Part shown: piece after piece, positions 1 through 12,189 of the stretch | How the letters are laid out: every line of letters begins with the position of its first letter | How positions within the stretch are numbered: position 1 is the first letter of the stretch | DNA from: Topomyia yanbarensis | Lineage: Eukaryota; Arthropoda; Insecta; Diptera; Culicidae | Assembly: GCF_030247195.1 (NCBI RefSeq) | Contig: NC_080671.1 | Coordinates: 32,400,343 to 32,464,342, forward strand | Length of the DNA: 64,000 nucleotides | Reading direction: 5' to 3' | Notes under the pieces: model-generated | What the model was told of the DNA's origin: nothing | The model's database searches: none | Seen by the model: only the letters and a program-made list of their open reading frames with translations | Translations under genes and position numbers: made by a program

Positions 1-906
1 GAATGATTTTCCGGATAAAATTTATTTGACTTTTTCCTTCTCACCGGAGAAGGTGATAAAATTTTAATTTCGTGGAAATCAATAAAAACTTCAAAAAATA
101 CACTTAATTACAAAGAAAAGCGGCAAAGAAATATGATAGACTTGCTTTTTCGTGTTTTGGAATAACGACAGCAAAGCAGCGAGCGAAAAATGGAAACCGT
201 GATAAACTCATTCTCTCATTCTTCGGCTGTTTTATTTATCCGGAGAAATGACACGTTGTATTTATCCGGAGAAGTTGTGTGAGTGCCAATAACTTTTCGT
301 GTGAAAATGTGAGAATCAACTGAATGCACGGCTTTTTTGTTATCGACGAAAACATAATCACTAACAGAGCCTCGGCACTTCACACTAGCTTCGGATAATG
401 GGACTTTCAAAAAACAATTCATAACTTTCTGATACAATTGTTCTCAAATTCGTACAATCCGCTTCTTTAATTTACTTGATTCAAAAATGTTTTTAAATTT
501 TATTCTGCATAGTCAATTTTTTTAGTTTCTTCATTTCATGGATTTTATTCGTCTTATTTATTTTATCGATTTTTGAATATTTGACTAATTTTAAGTACAT
601 GATCATTGCATTCTTATTAGTTATTTCATTCAGTATTCTTTTTATTCATTTTGTGCACTTGGGATCATTTCATCTAATTTACTCGTTTCATTCATTGAAT
701 TCACTCTGATCAGTTTATTTTTTCGTGTATTTTATTCATATCATTCATTTAATTTATTTTGTTAATCATTTTAATTTTATTCATTTAATGTTAAGTTATT
801 CCTTTTATTTATTTTATTCAATTTTTTAGTTTGCGTCGATTTATTTTATTCTATTAATCTTATAACTATTATTAAATATTGGCTTTTCATTATATGAGCT
901 ATGTAT
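1..906. other. AT-rich intergenic DNA with degenerate TTCATTTATTTTATTC repeats
   Basis: From about 470 to 880 the + strand is a loose array of TTCATTT and TTTATTC words. The first 470 bp show GGAGAA-containing short repeats (around 50, 240 and 270). No coding signal was seen. Confidence 0.6.
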
Positions 907-1074
907 TTTATATTTTTATAATTTTGAATTAAGCATAAGCATAAGAGATCGCCCGTAGTTGCTACTCCGTTATTGACCAGAACCAAATTAGGTTGCAAAA
1001 TGTTGATTGGAACAACATGCTTGGGAATAACATGATGAGCCACATTGTACAATCTATTCTGATCCCTGCATGCT

Positions 1075-1215
1075 GATCAATACTGACGCCGGCCACGTCC
1101 GAATGCAGATCTTCTGGGAAAGGAAGGAATGTTAGTCCGATACATGTTGCTACTAGAGACCGAGGAATCCTCTGCATCTCCACATGTATCACGGGAAGGG
1201 GAAAATTGTTAGTAA
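1075..1215 (-). repeat. SINE-related 3' segment (same family as 20.6-20.8 kb)
   Basis: The stretch with GGAAGGAATG, TTAGTCCGATAC, a TATCACGGGA block and TTGTTAGTAAG matches 20692-20803 in the same order and orientation. At the second site these blocks lie downstream of a tRNA-like head. No tRNA head is visible here, so this is a 5'-truncated copy. Confidence 0.55.
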
Positions 1216-2526
1216 GTGTGCCAATAGCGTTATGTAATAATTGCTCTGGGCAGCCGGCTGCCTAGAATTTGGGAAATTTATCATTTGTTGTATTAACACG
1301 ATTAGCAAAATAAGCAACTTGAACACTGGATAGCCGGCTATAAGGAGCACTGCTTATATTTTTTAATAATATTCAATCACGCGACGATTTTTTTTGTGGT
1401 TGATCGTTAGAATAAAATGAGGAATCTTATACAGAAGGTTCATCAGACTCTTCCATAGGTGTCGCGGAGTTGGTGGTTTGGAAGGGAATTGGGTCTAGGA
1501 TTCGCTCCAAGCAAGCGATGCGACCTGAAAAGCATAGTTTATTAGGTAGTAGTTCAGTTAGTTTTCGAGAATACGATCGCCCGAAAAAGATCTTGTTTAG
1601 TTTTTGGTTCTTTTTAAACTCTGGGTAGCCGGCTACCGAGAGTATCCTGTTTTCTAAACAAAAGCAATTTGAACTCCACACAGCCGATCGTGGGAGTATT
1701 GCCTAGAAAAGCTAATCTTATCTGCGTAATGGGCCGAATCACTATTTATTGCGACATTATTTAGACTAATTTCGCTATTCCTTCTCTACAATATATTTTT
1801 TGGGTTGCAAACTATTGAGTGATAACACGTTATACAGATAAAGAGTTATGATAGCTCTAGATGTTATAAATCAACGAAAGTATTTCCTATTTCTAATATC
1901 GGATTGTTTGTGAAATACATGTATACGAACGATTATATCGAGCATTGAAGGGAAATACAGAGGATCGTTAACCTGATGCACGGGCTTGTTACCAATAACG
2001 GAACTTGAAATTAGATTCATTAAAACAGATGCGGCGAATTTTCAATGCGTACCCGCGATCATCGATACTAGTCAAATTAAAGTCTTATTGAAGCTGATTT
2101 CCGAACAACTTTTACGGTATTGTTTTCTCGGCTAGATCTTTTCGCACACTCTCATTCTGCCACTGACGGCAGAAGGCTGATAGCTCCTAGTCGTCGCCGG
2201 TCTAAGGACCAAATGTCATCAATACACTTAGACTCGCGTGGAGGCACGAAATTGAATTGAAAGCTAACCAATAAAAATGACAGCAAAACACTTATTCTTC
2301 GTGCTGACATAACTGAAGGTAATTGCCAACCGGTCCCCGATCCCTCTCGCGAATTGTCAATTCTCAAACCTAATACATGATTGAAGTCATCATTCCACTC
2401 AAATAAGGTCATGTGTTTTCCCTAAGCACATTAAATGCTCTGTGGATCCCTCGTTGGTAAAACAAACCCTAAACTAATATAGATATTAGTTTGTTCAGTC
2501 CAAAGAAAAGTTGGCCGACCGGCAGA

Positions 2527-2790
2527 TAGGGTGATGAGCCCATTATCGCTATGTTTCTATTATCACGCTACCTATTTGAAGCCGTGGGTTAGAGCAGTGT
2601 CTGCCATCTTTGTTCAACGCATTGAGTCAAATGGTAGCGCAACAATAGGGGCACTCGATTCGTGTTTTCGTTGCGCTCAAACACGAGAATTTCACTGTTT
2701 TCAGCGCATGTATGTTATTATCTTGGTACTTAATAACGAAGCAAAGCTGTTGATGCCAATTTGTACGCATTCCATTCATTGTAGGCCGAG
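2527..2790 (+). repeat. MITE-like repeat family A, copy 1
   Basis: It starts TAGGGTGATGAGCC and carries the words GGTTAGAGCAG, TTTGTTCAACGCATTG, CGTTGCGCTCAAA and TTGATGCCAATTTGTA. The same ordered words recur at 4076-4330 (same strand) and 6390-6570 (reverse). Non-coding. Confidence 0.6.
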
Positions 2791-3604
2791 CAATTAATGA
2801 ATCAGTGAGGCGGCCTTCTTAGTATGGTGAAAATAGGCACTTCACCCTACGTGTTCCCTTACAATGACATAACATCAACGAACACCCAAAATTTACATGC
2901 GACAAAATATCTGCAATCCCGAATATAAAAGAATCAAAACCTCTACTCATTTGCAATAGAATAAGAAAGTAAAAAAACAGAGTTGAATATCCAAGGCGGC
3001 TCATTTTCAAAGATAGCACCGCCAATGAAGCACCCAATAAAAATAGGTGACAAGGGACGCGGACGAAATTAGCCGAGCACCGACCGGCTGGTTTGCCACT
3101 TATTTTTTGGGCAAAGAATTTTAGGGCGACACCTGGTAGTCGCTAGTCACTGGTGAAACGCCAATTATTTGAATATGTCAATTTTTCTTATCGCCATATT
3201 TTTTCACTTTTCGGATCGAATTTTTTTCTCTGAAAAACCATTTTTCACTATTTTTACAATGTACACTGTGTTTCTAGACATTTTCTGTGCACTTTTATTG
3301 TCCTTGCATCGGGAATCGACGGCCCGTAATGCGAGGAAAAGATATTTTTTCATTTGCCGGAATTCGATTTTCACAAACTGTCACCACTCGCGTCTGTCGA
3401 AAATATGCCGCAAAATTCTTTTATAAGCCACTTCACTTCGTATAATCGTTAAATTGCACCGTTATTCACACTTTCGATAACCGGGAGGCAGTAAACTGTG
3501 CCGAAAATGATGAAAATTAACCGACTCGAATGGAGCTCTACGAGAGTCAACCGCTCGCGACCAAGATACACACTCGAATCTTTATATTTTTATAATTTTG
3601 AATT

Positions 3605-5250
3605 GTATATAAATCATTCCACTCATTTTATGTTTTCTGTTTTCATCCCACCTCTAGCAGACTTGTTATAAACACTTCAACACACAATGAGGGCTGATAT
3701 CCCTCCCTCAGGATGAGGTAGAAAAGAATGATGCAACGGGAGCATCTCTACCGTTGTGTGTGAGGACCCGAAAAATGAGAGAGTTCCTCTCTTGCTCAAC
3801 GAAATGATGTGGCAAAATATTTTATTACGCATGGGATATTTGCTCCGTGGAGGAGAGTGGGCTATACCTCATGATGATTCAAGAGGAGTTTGTGATGTCC
3901 TCACACGCCTTGTGAGGAGGTAATGATTAGTTGCTATGAGGTTTTGTTATATGGGTTTGATGCGTGTGAAAAGTTTATTTCTGATATATATTTTTGTTTT
4001 TGAAATGAATGTATAGTTAAGCGTTGCATGAAGCAATTCAACTGTTTAAATAAATACATAGTTTTCAAATATGTATAGGGTCATGAGCCTCTTTTCGCCC
4101 TATTACAATTAGCTCTTAACCCATTTGAAACCATTGGTTAGAGTAGCGTTTGCCATATATTTGTACTATCTTTTGACTTAAATGGTAGTGCGATATTTTG
4201 GGCACCAGATTAGAGTTTTCGTTGCACTCAAACAGAAGTATTCCACCATTCTCGGGCCGTTTATTATTTTACTAGTGGTTCTTAGGAACGAAGCCAACGT
4301 GTTGGTGCCAATTTATAGAAATTTCATCGATTGTTTTTGAATTCAATTGAAAAACAATTGAATTTTACTGTCAAATCCAATTACAAAATGCATCATTTCT
4401 CCTGATTCCTCTTGGAAATCGTGGAATTATGAATCGTTTTCGATGACATTGTCTCAACTGTGAATTTTGGTTAATTTGGAGAATTTAGAGATGGACTAAT
4501 GATAAAAACAATCCAAAGAATGTAATTATCATCATCAAACCAAACGAATTCGAAGGAATTTTTTTCGCGTGCGTCCATTGTTTGTCCAACTGGGAACATT
4601 TTCTACCAAATTAACAAATAATATTTTTCAGTTAGGAGTATTTTGTAACTTTTTGAAAGTAAAGCTTTCGAAGTTAGTGTAGGGCATTGCGATTTTTTTT
4701 GTGTTTCTCAAAGTCTCCCTCAAGGTCTTCCTTCATATTGTGACAAGTCAAAGTTAGCCCAGATGCCAAATTTTGCATAGTTTGGACAGTTTTCGTCTTA
4801 ATTGAAAATTTATCTCGAAACTTTAACGTAGAATTTTTTACATAGAATCTGTATACAAAGTTTGAAACAAATCGGTTAAGTAGTTTTTGAATGGCAGGTA
4901 ACACCACAAATCATGTTTTTTTCAGAGACGTTCTACAAAAAGCTTCGTCACCTAGTCGTTTGTCGATATTTTTGCATGGAAAAATTACAGCATGTTATTG
5001 AAATGATACACTGTAATGTACAAAAGTTTTGATCAGTTCACTTCACTCAAAGTTTAAAAAAATCGAGAAAAAGTGTTATTTCACGCCAAAATCCTCACCC
5101 CTCTTAATAAAACTTGCAAAGTTGAATATTTTCATAAAAGTTACATTCTGAGGAGTCCGTCAAAGATAATTTTCGTGTAAATAAGAATAACATTTTACTA
5201 TATATGGCTACTCAAAACAAATGAATAATTTTTCAGCACAATTTTTAAAA
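3605..5250. other. AT-rich intergenic DNA without recognised genes
   Basis: Apart from the family A repeat at 4076-4330, this stretch has short, unconvincing ORFs only. 3640-3930 has GAGG/CCTC-rich words loosely like those around 7200-7480; the relation is uncertain. Confidence 0.5.
4076..4330 (+). repeat. MITE-like repeat family A, copy 2
   Basis: A diverged copy of 2527-2790: TAGGGTCATGAGCC start, GGTTAGAGTAG, CGTTGCACTCAAA and TTGGTGCCAATTTATA. Confidence 0.55.
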
Positions 5251-5261
5251 TACATGATTTT

Positions 5262-5395
5262 TACCGCATTACCGCGCGGTGCGGTGCGGTAAATGCAATG
5301 CGGTTGCGGTAAGCAGTGCGGTTTTATTATTTTTTTTTGCGGTTGCGGTGCGGACTATCCATTTACCGCCCACATCCGCACCGCGACGAATCCTA
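5262..5395. repeat. GCGGT-rich low-complexity island
   Basis: At least ten GCGGT or ACCGC words occur in about 130 bp (GCGCGGTGCGGTGCGGT, then inverted ACCGCCCACATCCGCACCGC). The two ends are in opposite orientation, so the island can fold back on itself. It may be a transposon terminus or a simple repeat. Confidence 0.5.
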
Positions 5396-8300
5396 ATGGC
5401 ACCCATAGCTAAGCTAAAACGTGACACACATGTTTCTATTGAAGCAAACCGTTTATTCGTTACGCACTGTCCAGGTGCATTAAGAATTTGTTACCAAAAC
5501 TTCATCATAACTCATTTCACGGTGCTATAGTGATTTTTTAACTTTTCAAGTGAACTAGCATAGGTTATAGTGCAACACAAAATGTTTTGAAAAATGTTGC
5601 ATGCCCCCAAATTGATTTATAACAGAATTAAATATTCTTCCGAATTCTTATTAGAACCATAACGTGCCTTTGGAAGAATGTTGAACCATTTGCATATTTG
5701 TCATGAAAAAAATGCAAAACATGACAATTTTCTTATTATTGTCGCAATTTAGCACAATATTTCTTTCATAACAGAATAATACAGCATACCTTTGGAAAGG
5801 TGCAGTTGTTCTCTTTAGAACTTTCTAGAAATCGGCTAAGTCTGGACAACGTAACTAATGTTTTGGTGCCAAAGGTCTCAGAAAATGTTTTTTGCTTTAA
5901 GTGAAGATGATAAGGAGTAATGAGAGCAGCCTTTATTTTTTCAAATTTTTCTTTGCACTTTGAAGGCAATACATTCGTTAAAAATCGGTTAACATGTTAT
6001 TTAAAAAATAATAATGATGTTGTAAAGCACTCCCGTAGGTACCTGGGCAATGATGTGAGAAAGAACTCTGCGAAATTTCTAAACGATTAGTATAGGAGGT
6101 TTTAAGTTAGTGTGTACACCGCATTTTTTCGAGTTTCCTCCTGAAAATTTAATGCCACTCACCCAATTTTTAATACTTTGCAATGAAAATTTACAAATGT
6201 CAATCAATCTGTTTAAAACATTATTTCTCTTCTAGGGGGATTATTTAGTGAAATCAGTATCAAAATAAGAAGCTTCGTCTTCTGCTCCGAATATAGGGAA
6301 AAGAGGTAAACCTCTTACAAACCTATAACTAAACTATTTATGGAGAAGCGTTTCGAGTTCGAAAACAAAATTTGTGAATCTGATTGAATTGGTATGAAAG
6401 CTGTAAAATGTTCGTATTTAAGCGCAACGAAAACTCGAATCGAGTGTTCCAATTATTGCCTTACATTTAAACCAATGCGTTGAACAAAGATGGGAAAACT
6501 GCTCTAACCAACGGCTACAAATTAGTAGGGTGATAATAGAAACAGGCCGAAAATAGGCTCATTACCCTAGCGTTGAAAGATAATCAGAATAGCATAAAAT
6601 TTTCGACTATATATAATATTAAATAATGCTGTCGATAATTATCTCATTTTAAAAATGTATTGCCCATTGGAAATTAATCCGCACAAACTTTCTACTTTGA
6701 CATTTAGTAATAAATAAACACAAACAACTATTTTTTAAAAACTTCATTACTTGGAAACTAACCGGCCAAAACAATCTATAATAGAGATAAAAACGAAACT
6801 ATTTGATAAAAACATTTTTTTTAAATTTTATTGAGAAAGAACGCTAGAATAGAATCGAATATTTTGCACCCATTTTACTTGGAAGCGATTTCATGTTGTA
6901 TTAGATATCAAAATTAAAATATTTATCTCCTATTATGGTGTTATTGAGTTTGACGAATAGGATTTATTTTAAATTTTCCGAGCTTAGTGTTGTCTGATCG
7001 TTAGTATTTTACCAAGGCCACTGAATCCTCGCTCAATTGAAACCTGTGTACAAGAAGTGCTCAAGGCCGTTTGCCACAGTAGAGTCAAAACTGGGTCCTC
7101 CAGCCTCTTACATTCCCACCACATGATGATATCCATATTCCACGAAGCACTGATCTACACCACGAAAATTATACACTTATATCCCCATCCTACGCAACAG
7201 ACGAAATTCCATTAAAACAAGAGAGGGAAACAATCACTCTCGCGCTCCACACTCTCAGCATTTTGGAAGAGGGATTCCAACCCATCTTCAATCAGTTTTG
7301 CGCTCTCGCCTCTCCTGTGTGATGCACATAACATCCTCTAATCATTGAACAAGTCATCACCTCTGATGATGAGTTTGCTTGTTGAGTGGGAGAAGAGTTT
7401 TTTTTCTGCTATTGGAGAGGTGTGTGAAGTCCTCCTCAGAATATTGATACCTCACCTCATTTTGGCATCATGAGTGATGCTCCAGCAAGCCTGACCTCTA
7501 GTTGGGTGCTAACTTCGCATGAGTTCTGCAAACTAATTCATGATCCAACAGTGATATGTGCAACAAATGTCTCAATTCACTGCTAGGTGGACTAAATCGG
7601 GTTTTTGCTTTGGAAAGACTATAACTATAGTAGCTCGCATTTAGCTTTCCTCCAAGTTATACAGCTAGATATAAAAATAAACACCAGAAAGGGGCATTGG
7701 GATAAAACGAGCATAATAATGTACTTTACGGTCATTTCAAATACATGCAATCAACCCAAGTTCTTTTTACATTTTTGATAAGCAGACCTAACCTTAAAGC
7801 TATTCAGTAAAGTTGCGATTTTTATACTTTTATTACCACTATGCGACGTCTTTTCTATTCCACCTATCTTACACAACTGGCGGTGGAAAGAGTTGTACTG
7901 CTCATAATGATAGATTCGACTAATTTTTATATTTTACTTTGAAAGCAATTAAAAAATGAAAGGGTTGTGCATAAGACCCGACCACGCTGACTTTGAAAAA
8001 TACAGCCATTTTAGTGAGTAAGCAATATTATCCGTGGCTAAATTAAAGCTCTTTAATGTCATCGACTTTCTCAGAACTACTCACGCGTGTGATATTGCTC
8101 ACTCCAGATAATTGCTGAATTTTCAAATTAAAATCGATAATCTGTTTGAATTTTACATTTAAACACCCACCGTAGGCTCATGAAGGTATGTCATGCAAAA
8201 CATGATATGGGTTACCTTTCCGATTTTCGTATAATTCAGATTGTCGTTATGTGTTTGAGCAACAAAGTACGAATAAAAATGGTGGTATCAGGTTATCGCT

Positions 8301-9164
8301 GTTAACGATAAGAAATTCATTCGAATTTATTCTTTATTTTTTCTTACAGTCCTTACAAATGCTTGCGCCAAATTTTATCTTTTTAGCATGAAGATTAATA
8401 TCTAGTACTGGCACCTGAAAATTTTTCATTCGGTTTAACAGCGGGCTTACGCCAACACTGCCGAAGGTTCATGACGTTTCCCGCTTATCACACCGTCCGG
8501 ACGCTATAACCCAGATGTTGCTCGTTTGAAAAGCGAGCAACGAATGGTATAAAATGAGTGTGCGAGAATTCGGATTATATCTTCGCTACTGCTTACACCA
8601 GAATCAATGAGCGAGATGCTTTTCGAAGGATTGGTTTAATGAATCTAGTTTTTAACGGTAATGTTGCCAAATGTGCAACTTTTTAGTTTTAAACTAAAGG
8701 TACAAATTTTTCTTAATGCGCATATGCTGCAGGCCTTTTTGACACGTTAAATGTCATTATATCTACTTTGCTCGGTTGGTTTCTGGCACTCTCTTCCTCT
8801 TGGGATAATGATGATATGCTTCTCAGGATTCTTTTTGGATACTTTCTAGAATTCTGTTCGAAGTTTTCTTAACATTCTAATGGAATCTTTTTCAGAATTT
8901 CATTTGAATCTTTATACGTATTACAACGGTTTTGAATTTTCGTGCAGGATTCTAGAGAAAAGCTTCTCAAAGGTCTGGTGGATTGCTTCTCAAGACAGAA
9001 TTCTGCTGAAGATCGTGATTTATTCAAGATGCTGATAGAATCATGTTCCTATTTTCAATAGAATCCGCTGTAAAATTCCATTGAATTCCATTGGCTAAAA
9101 ACTGGTACTATTATCTTTCCTATGAGTACTATCAGTTATAAATGTTATCGGTAGAACAGAATTT
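5396..9164. other. intergenic AT-rich DNA, no gene seen
   Basis: Holds the family A repeat at 6390-6570 and degenerate TTCTAGAATTC / GGAATTC-type words at 8840-9090. ORFs are short and lack family features. Confidence 0.5.
6390..6570 (-). repeat. MITE-like repeat family A, copy 3 (inverted, shorter)
   Basis: The reverse complement begins CTAGGGTAATGAGCC, followed by GGTTAGAGCAG, TTTGTTCAACGCATTG and CGTTGCGCTTAAA, as in the copies at 2.5 and 4.1 kb. Confidence 0.55.
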
Positions 9165-9478
9165 ATTTTAGCTAATTTTATTGGATTTCGTTGAAGCAGA
9201 GCTGCCAGGGATAGTTTCTGTTAATGGTGAAAATGAAATGTTGGAATATTTTCGAAGCCTGGCAATATTATTAAAAATTGATAAAACTTTTTAATTTAGA
9301 TTGCCTTCAACTACTTCAACTGCCTTCAACTGGGCTAGACGGAAGGTGAATATTTAGCAGCTTCTAGCATTGCGAGTAAAGTAAACCTGGGTTTTTGTGT
9401 TTCATGGCGCTCACAGCTCTAAGCAAAAATAGTTTTGGAATCCTGTAGGCGGTAGAAAAAAAATTGGTCAAGAAAGGG
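9165..9478 (+). mobile_element. piggyBac-type MITE family P1, diverged partial copy
   Basis: The right end reads AAGAAAGGG followed by TTAA (9479-9482). The body shares ordered words with 42931-43448 (GCTGCCAGGGA, CAATATTATTAA, TTCTAGCATTGC, TAGTTTTGGAA). The left end cannot be placed, so it is truncated or eroded. Confidence 0.55.
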
Positions 9479-9726
9479 TTAACAACATTCTGATAAGATA
9501 CCCTGCAGTCACTGGAAGCGATTTCAATTCTTGGGTAGCTCAATCAAAGATGGATGTTAGGCTATGTAAGGAGGGCGCTAGCAATACTTCACGCTGAGGC
9601 GGCCGGGAACCCATCATCTACATCACCTTTGGTAGTCCTTCGCTAGTGACAAACATGAGTGGGAGAGTTTTCGAAGACTACATGTGTAGTGATCACCTGA
9701 CAATCCGGTACAACATTGGTAAACTA

Positions 9727-9903
9727 ATGGGATTTTCGATTGATTGATACCGGTGTAGTGGAGTGAAGTGGAACTGCACCATTTTTGCACTTTCTAGCAG
9801 AAGTGCGGAAAACTGGGTATGCTCCATTGACACTTCTGCTAGAAAGTGCAAAACCAGTGCACTCCACTACACCGGTGCACATCAATCGATAATCCCATAA
9901 ATG
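9727..9903. mobile_element. hairpin MITE with arms of about 75 bp
   Basis: The left arm (GATTGAT, ACCGGTGTAGTGGAGTG, TTTGCACTTTCTAGCAGAAG) is mirrored by the right arm (CTTCTGCTAGAAAGTGCAAA, CACTCCACTACACCGGTG, ATCAATC). The loop is about 20 bp. Non-coding. Confidence 0.8.
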
Positions 9904-11930
9904 ATGCTACAAGGGCAACGACAAGGATCTCTTTGTGGAGGCACTCGCGCACTCTTCTAACTAAAATAAGGCTTAAAATAAATGTGATATGTGACACTAC
10001 CATGTAAGAAACAGACGACCCCCAGGTTACTAACTTACTTGATTTTTTTTCTAGTATACGAGTAATCGAATCATTTACCTCGGGTAATCGAGTTTGACCT
10101 GTTTTGCAAAAGACACACCTTATTAAAAAGTTTTCCTTAGAATTATTGCTCAAATAGCTATAAACAACTGATACATACTGTTAATTCGTTGCCAGTATAA
10201 ATAATAAATGAAAACCAACTGAAAATAGAAATCACACTTTGAAATTCTGAAAAATCGACTAGGACCAAAATAGTTACATTTACATTTACCATAATACGTA
10301 AACCATTTTATTCACAATTTCTTCGCGAAAGAAGCTTAAATTCATAAAATAACACAAAAAAGTTTGACTCGATTATCCGGGGTGGGGCTTTTTGGAAATC
10401 CCCGGATAATCGAAACTGACCTAAATAGCTTTCTGCTTTCATGGTATTTGATAGAGTCACTTAGGTGCTCTCTATTGATGACTCTGACCGGATTAGATTG
10501 ACTCATGTATAAAAGTTTTCACATTTTTCGATTACTGTTAATTTTTACGGATCATAAAATAGTGTCCTATTGAAATAAAAAATCAATATGGCAATAAGTT
10601 AGTTTGAGTTGTTTTCGAATTACTTTGTGGTAAAATCACGCAAATCCGTCCATAATCAATAAAGTTTTTAGCGTTCAAAATAGTCACGCAAAAACGTGAC
10701 ATTGGTACATTTTAGATTTTGGAATGACGCGTAGATCCATATAGTGCAGAAAGACATTTTTAATGCCAAAACTATACCTATAATTAAAGATATTCAATAG
10801 TTCTTCTTTCGGCGGGTGAAAATGTCTATATTTATTAATTGTATTTAATTTACGTCGGACTCTGCCTACACTAGATACCTGATACCAACGCCAGAGTGGC
10901 GATATCACTATCACTAAAAACGAATCTAAACGGAACAATGTAACAGCGTACTGTTGTAATGTCCGTTATCTAAAAACAAGTGAACTATATTTGACGTTGA
11001 ATTTCATTGATTTATTGCTATTTGTTTTTGGTAGATTGTATTCAAACATTCAAAATGCGCGTCAAATGGTGTAATCAATCGTTTCTGGATGTTTTAGTTA
11101 GCCCAGCGCTAATATCATCTTACTTTATCATTTCTCCTTCTTGGCCAAAGCACTCTTCATTCTCAAACAATGCCATGCAACTATGAATGTCAGATTACCA
11201 CATTTCAATTCTGATAGTTTACTGCTTATTACGGATTACACCAGGCAAGTACAAATTAGAAACGCAACAGCAATTCCTTCTAGTACTAGCCTTCAAATAT
11301 CATTACCAATTACCATTAGAATGAGTTTTATTTTGAAAACCTTGGAATAAAATATTAATCGTCTCTGCGATATGATGTTTTATCATTTTTATCGAAGTTA
11401 ACTCTATGTTTCCATAATTCTGCACATTTTTATAATTCTGTGCCTTACGAATTCACTTGTTTCCCATGCACCACTAGAGAGCGTTATAAATATTCAAATG
11501 TTTTATGAATTTTATATTAAATTTTTTGCTTAGCAATGAATGTATGTTCTGGGTTGATCCACAAAAGTTGTTAGCAAATTTTTAAAGTAATGTCTGACTA
11601 GTACTGGTACATTAATGCACAAATCTACTTTGAGTTCAAGAAGGAATTATAACTGTTAATGTTTTGGTTAAGGTGGCAGAGAACTATTCTAAGCACACGA
11701 TTTATAACTTCTTCTTGTACTTGATACGGATTTGTGAAACTGTGCCAGAATCGGCCACATATCACTTCTATAAATTGTGATTTTTTTTATTAACTCAGAT
11801 CATCTTTCCCGCATAACTCTACCTTATTACAGAAGGTTGTTATTATACTTGGCATCTGTACACTAGAATCGAAATTAATAGCATGAGCTCTTGTCTCTTG
11901 AAACAAAGAACAAGAAAATCGAGATGTGCC
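9904..11930. other. intergenic DNA, no recognised gene
   Basis: ORFs of 69-104 codons occur on both strands but show no motifs or splice context that convinced me. Confidence 0.5.
10366..10411. repeat. short hairpin, CGATTATCCGGGG / CCCCGGATAATCG
   Basis: A perfect 13-bp inverted pair spans a 17-bp loop. Related words lie at 10080-10102 (GGTAATCGAGTTTGACC) and just right at 10414 (CTGACC), so 10080-10422 may be one small transposon with TCGATTA-containing ends. Confidence 0.55.
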
Positions 11931-11971
11931 ATATGCAGTTCACGAGCACTTAGCAGCAAGTAAATACCTAC

Positions 11972-12170
11972 TATAAACTTTCCTCGAACGCAGGATGTCC
12001 AAGATAGACAAAGGTATATTCCAACGTCCTAAAGGGCACATTTCTTTCACTTCAGTAAGAAGCTCCAATAAATATCCACAACTTGTTTTAGTCACTTCCT
12101 TGTCTTCTCCTGCAATGCAACCCATAAAAGGTAAACCAGGTGGGTGTGCTGCGAGGACCGGCATCAGGTT
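11972..12170 (-). CDS. candidate internal coding exon of an unrecognised minus-strand gene
   Basis: On the minus strand a good acceptor (CCCCCTACATTGCAG) at 12171 opens a 199-bp frame, which closes near donor-like GTAGGT (11971-11966; GTATTT at 11967 is an alternative). The peptide (NLMPVLAAHPPGLPFMGC...TEVKEMCPLGRW...ILDILRSR) is balanced and helix-like, unlike the KNIY-rich chance ORFs around it. I do not recognise the family. No neighbouring exons were found, so it may be part of a long-intron gene running leftward, or a pseudogene scrap. Confidence 0.3.
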
Positions 12171-12189
12171 CTGCAATGTAGGGGGCAAA

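Larger units (their letters stand above)
931..3580 (-). mobile_element. 2.65 kb insertion between perfect 24-bp direct repeats; non-coding
   Basis: Identical 24-bp AT-rich sequences at 907-930 and 3581-3604 flank this block, which fits a long target-site duplication of a retroelement. The low-coordinate end begins with a tandem hexamer (AAGCAT, AAGCAT, AAG), which would be a 3' microsatellite tail on the minus strand. The other end is GC-richer, like a 5' UTR. No ORF of note is present, so it would be a non-autonomous or gutted copy. It contains a SINE-like tail (1075-1215) and a MITE (2527-2790). Confidence 0.45.

Noticed and set aside
10684..10938. 84-codon minus-strand ORF
   Set aside because: No motif, no splice context and AT-biased composition; likely chance.
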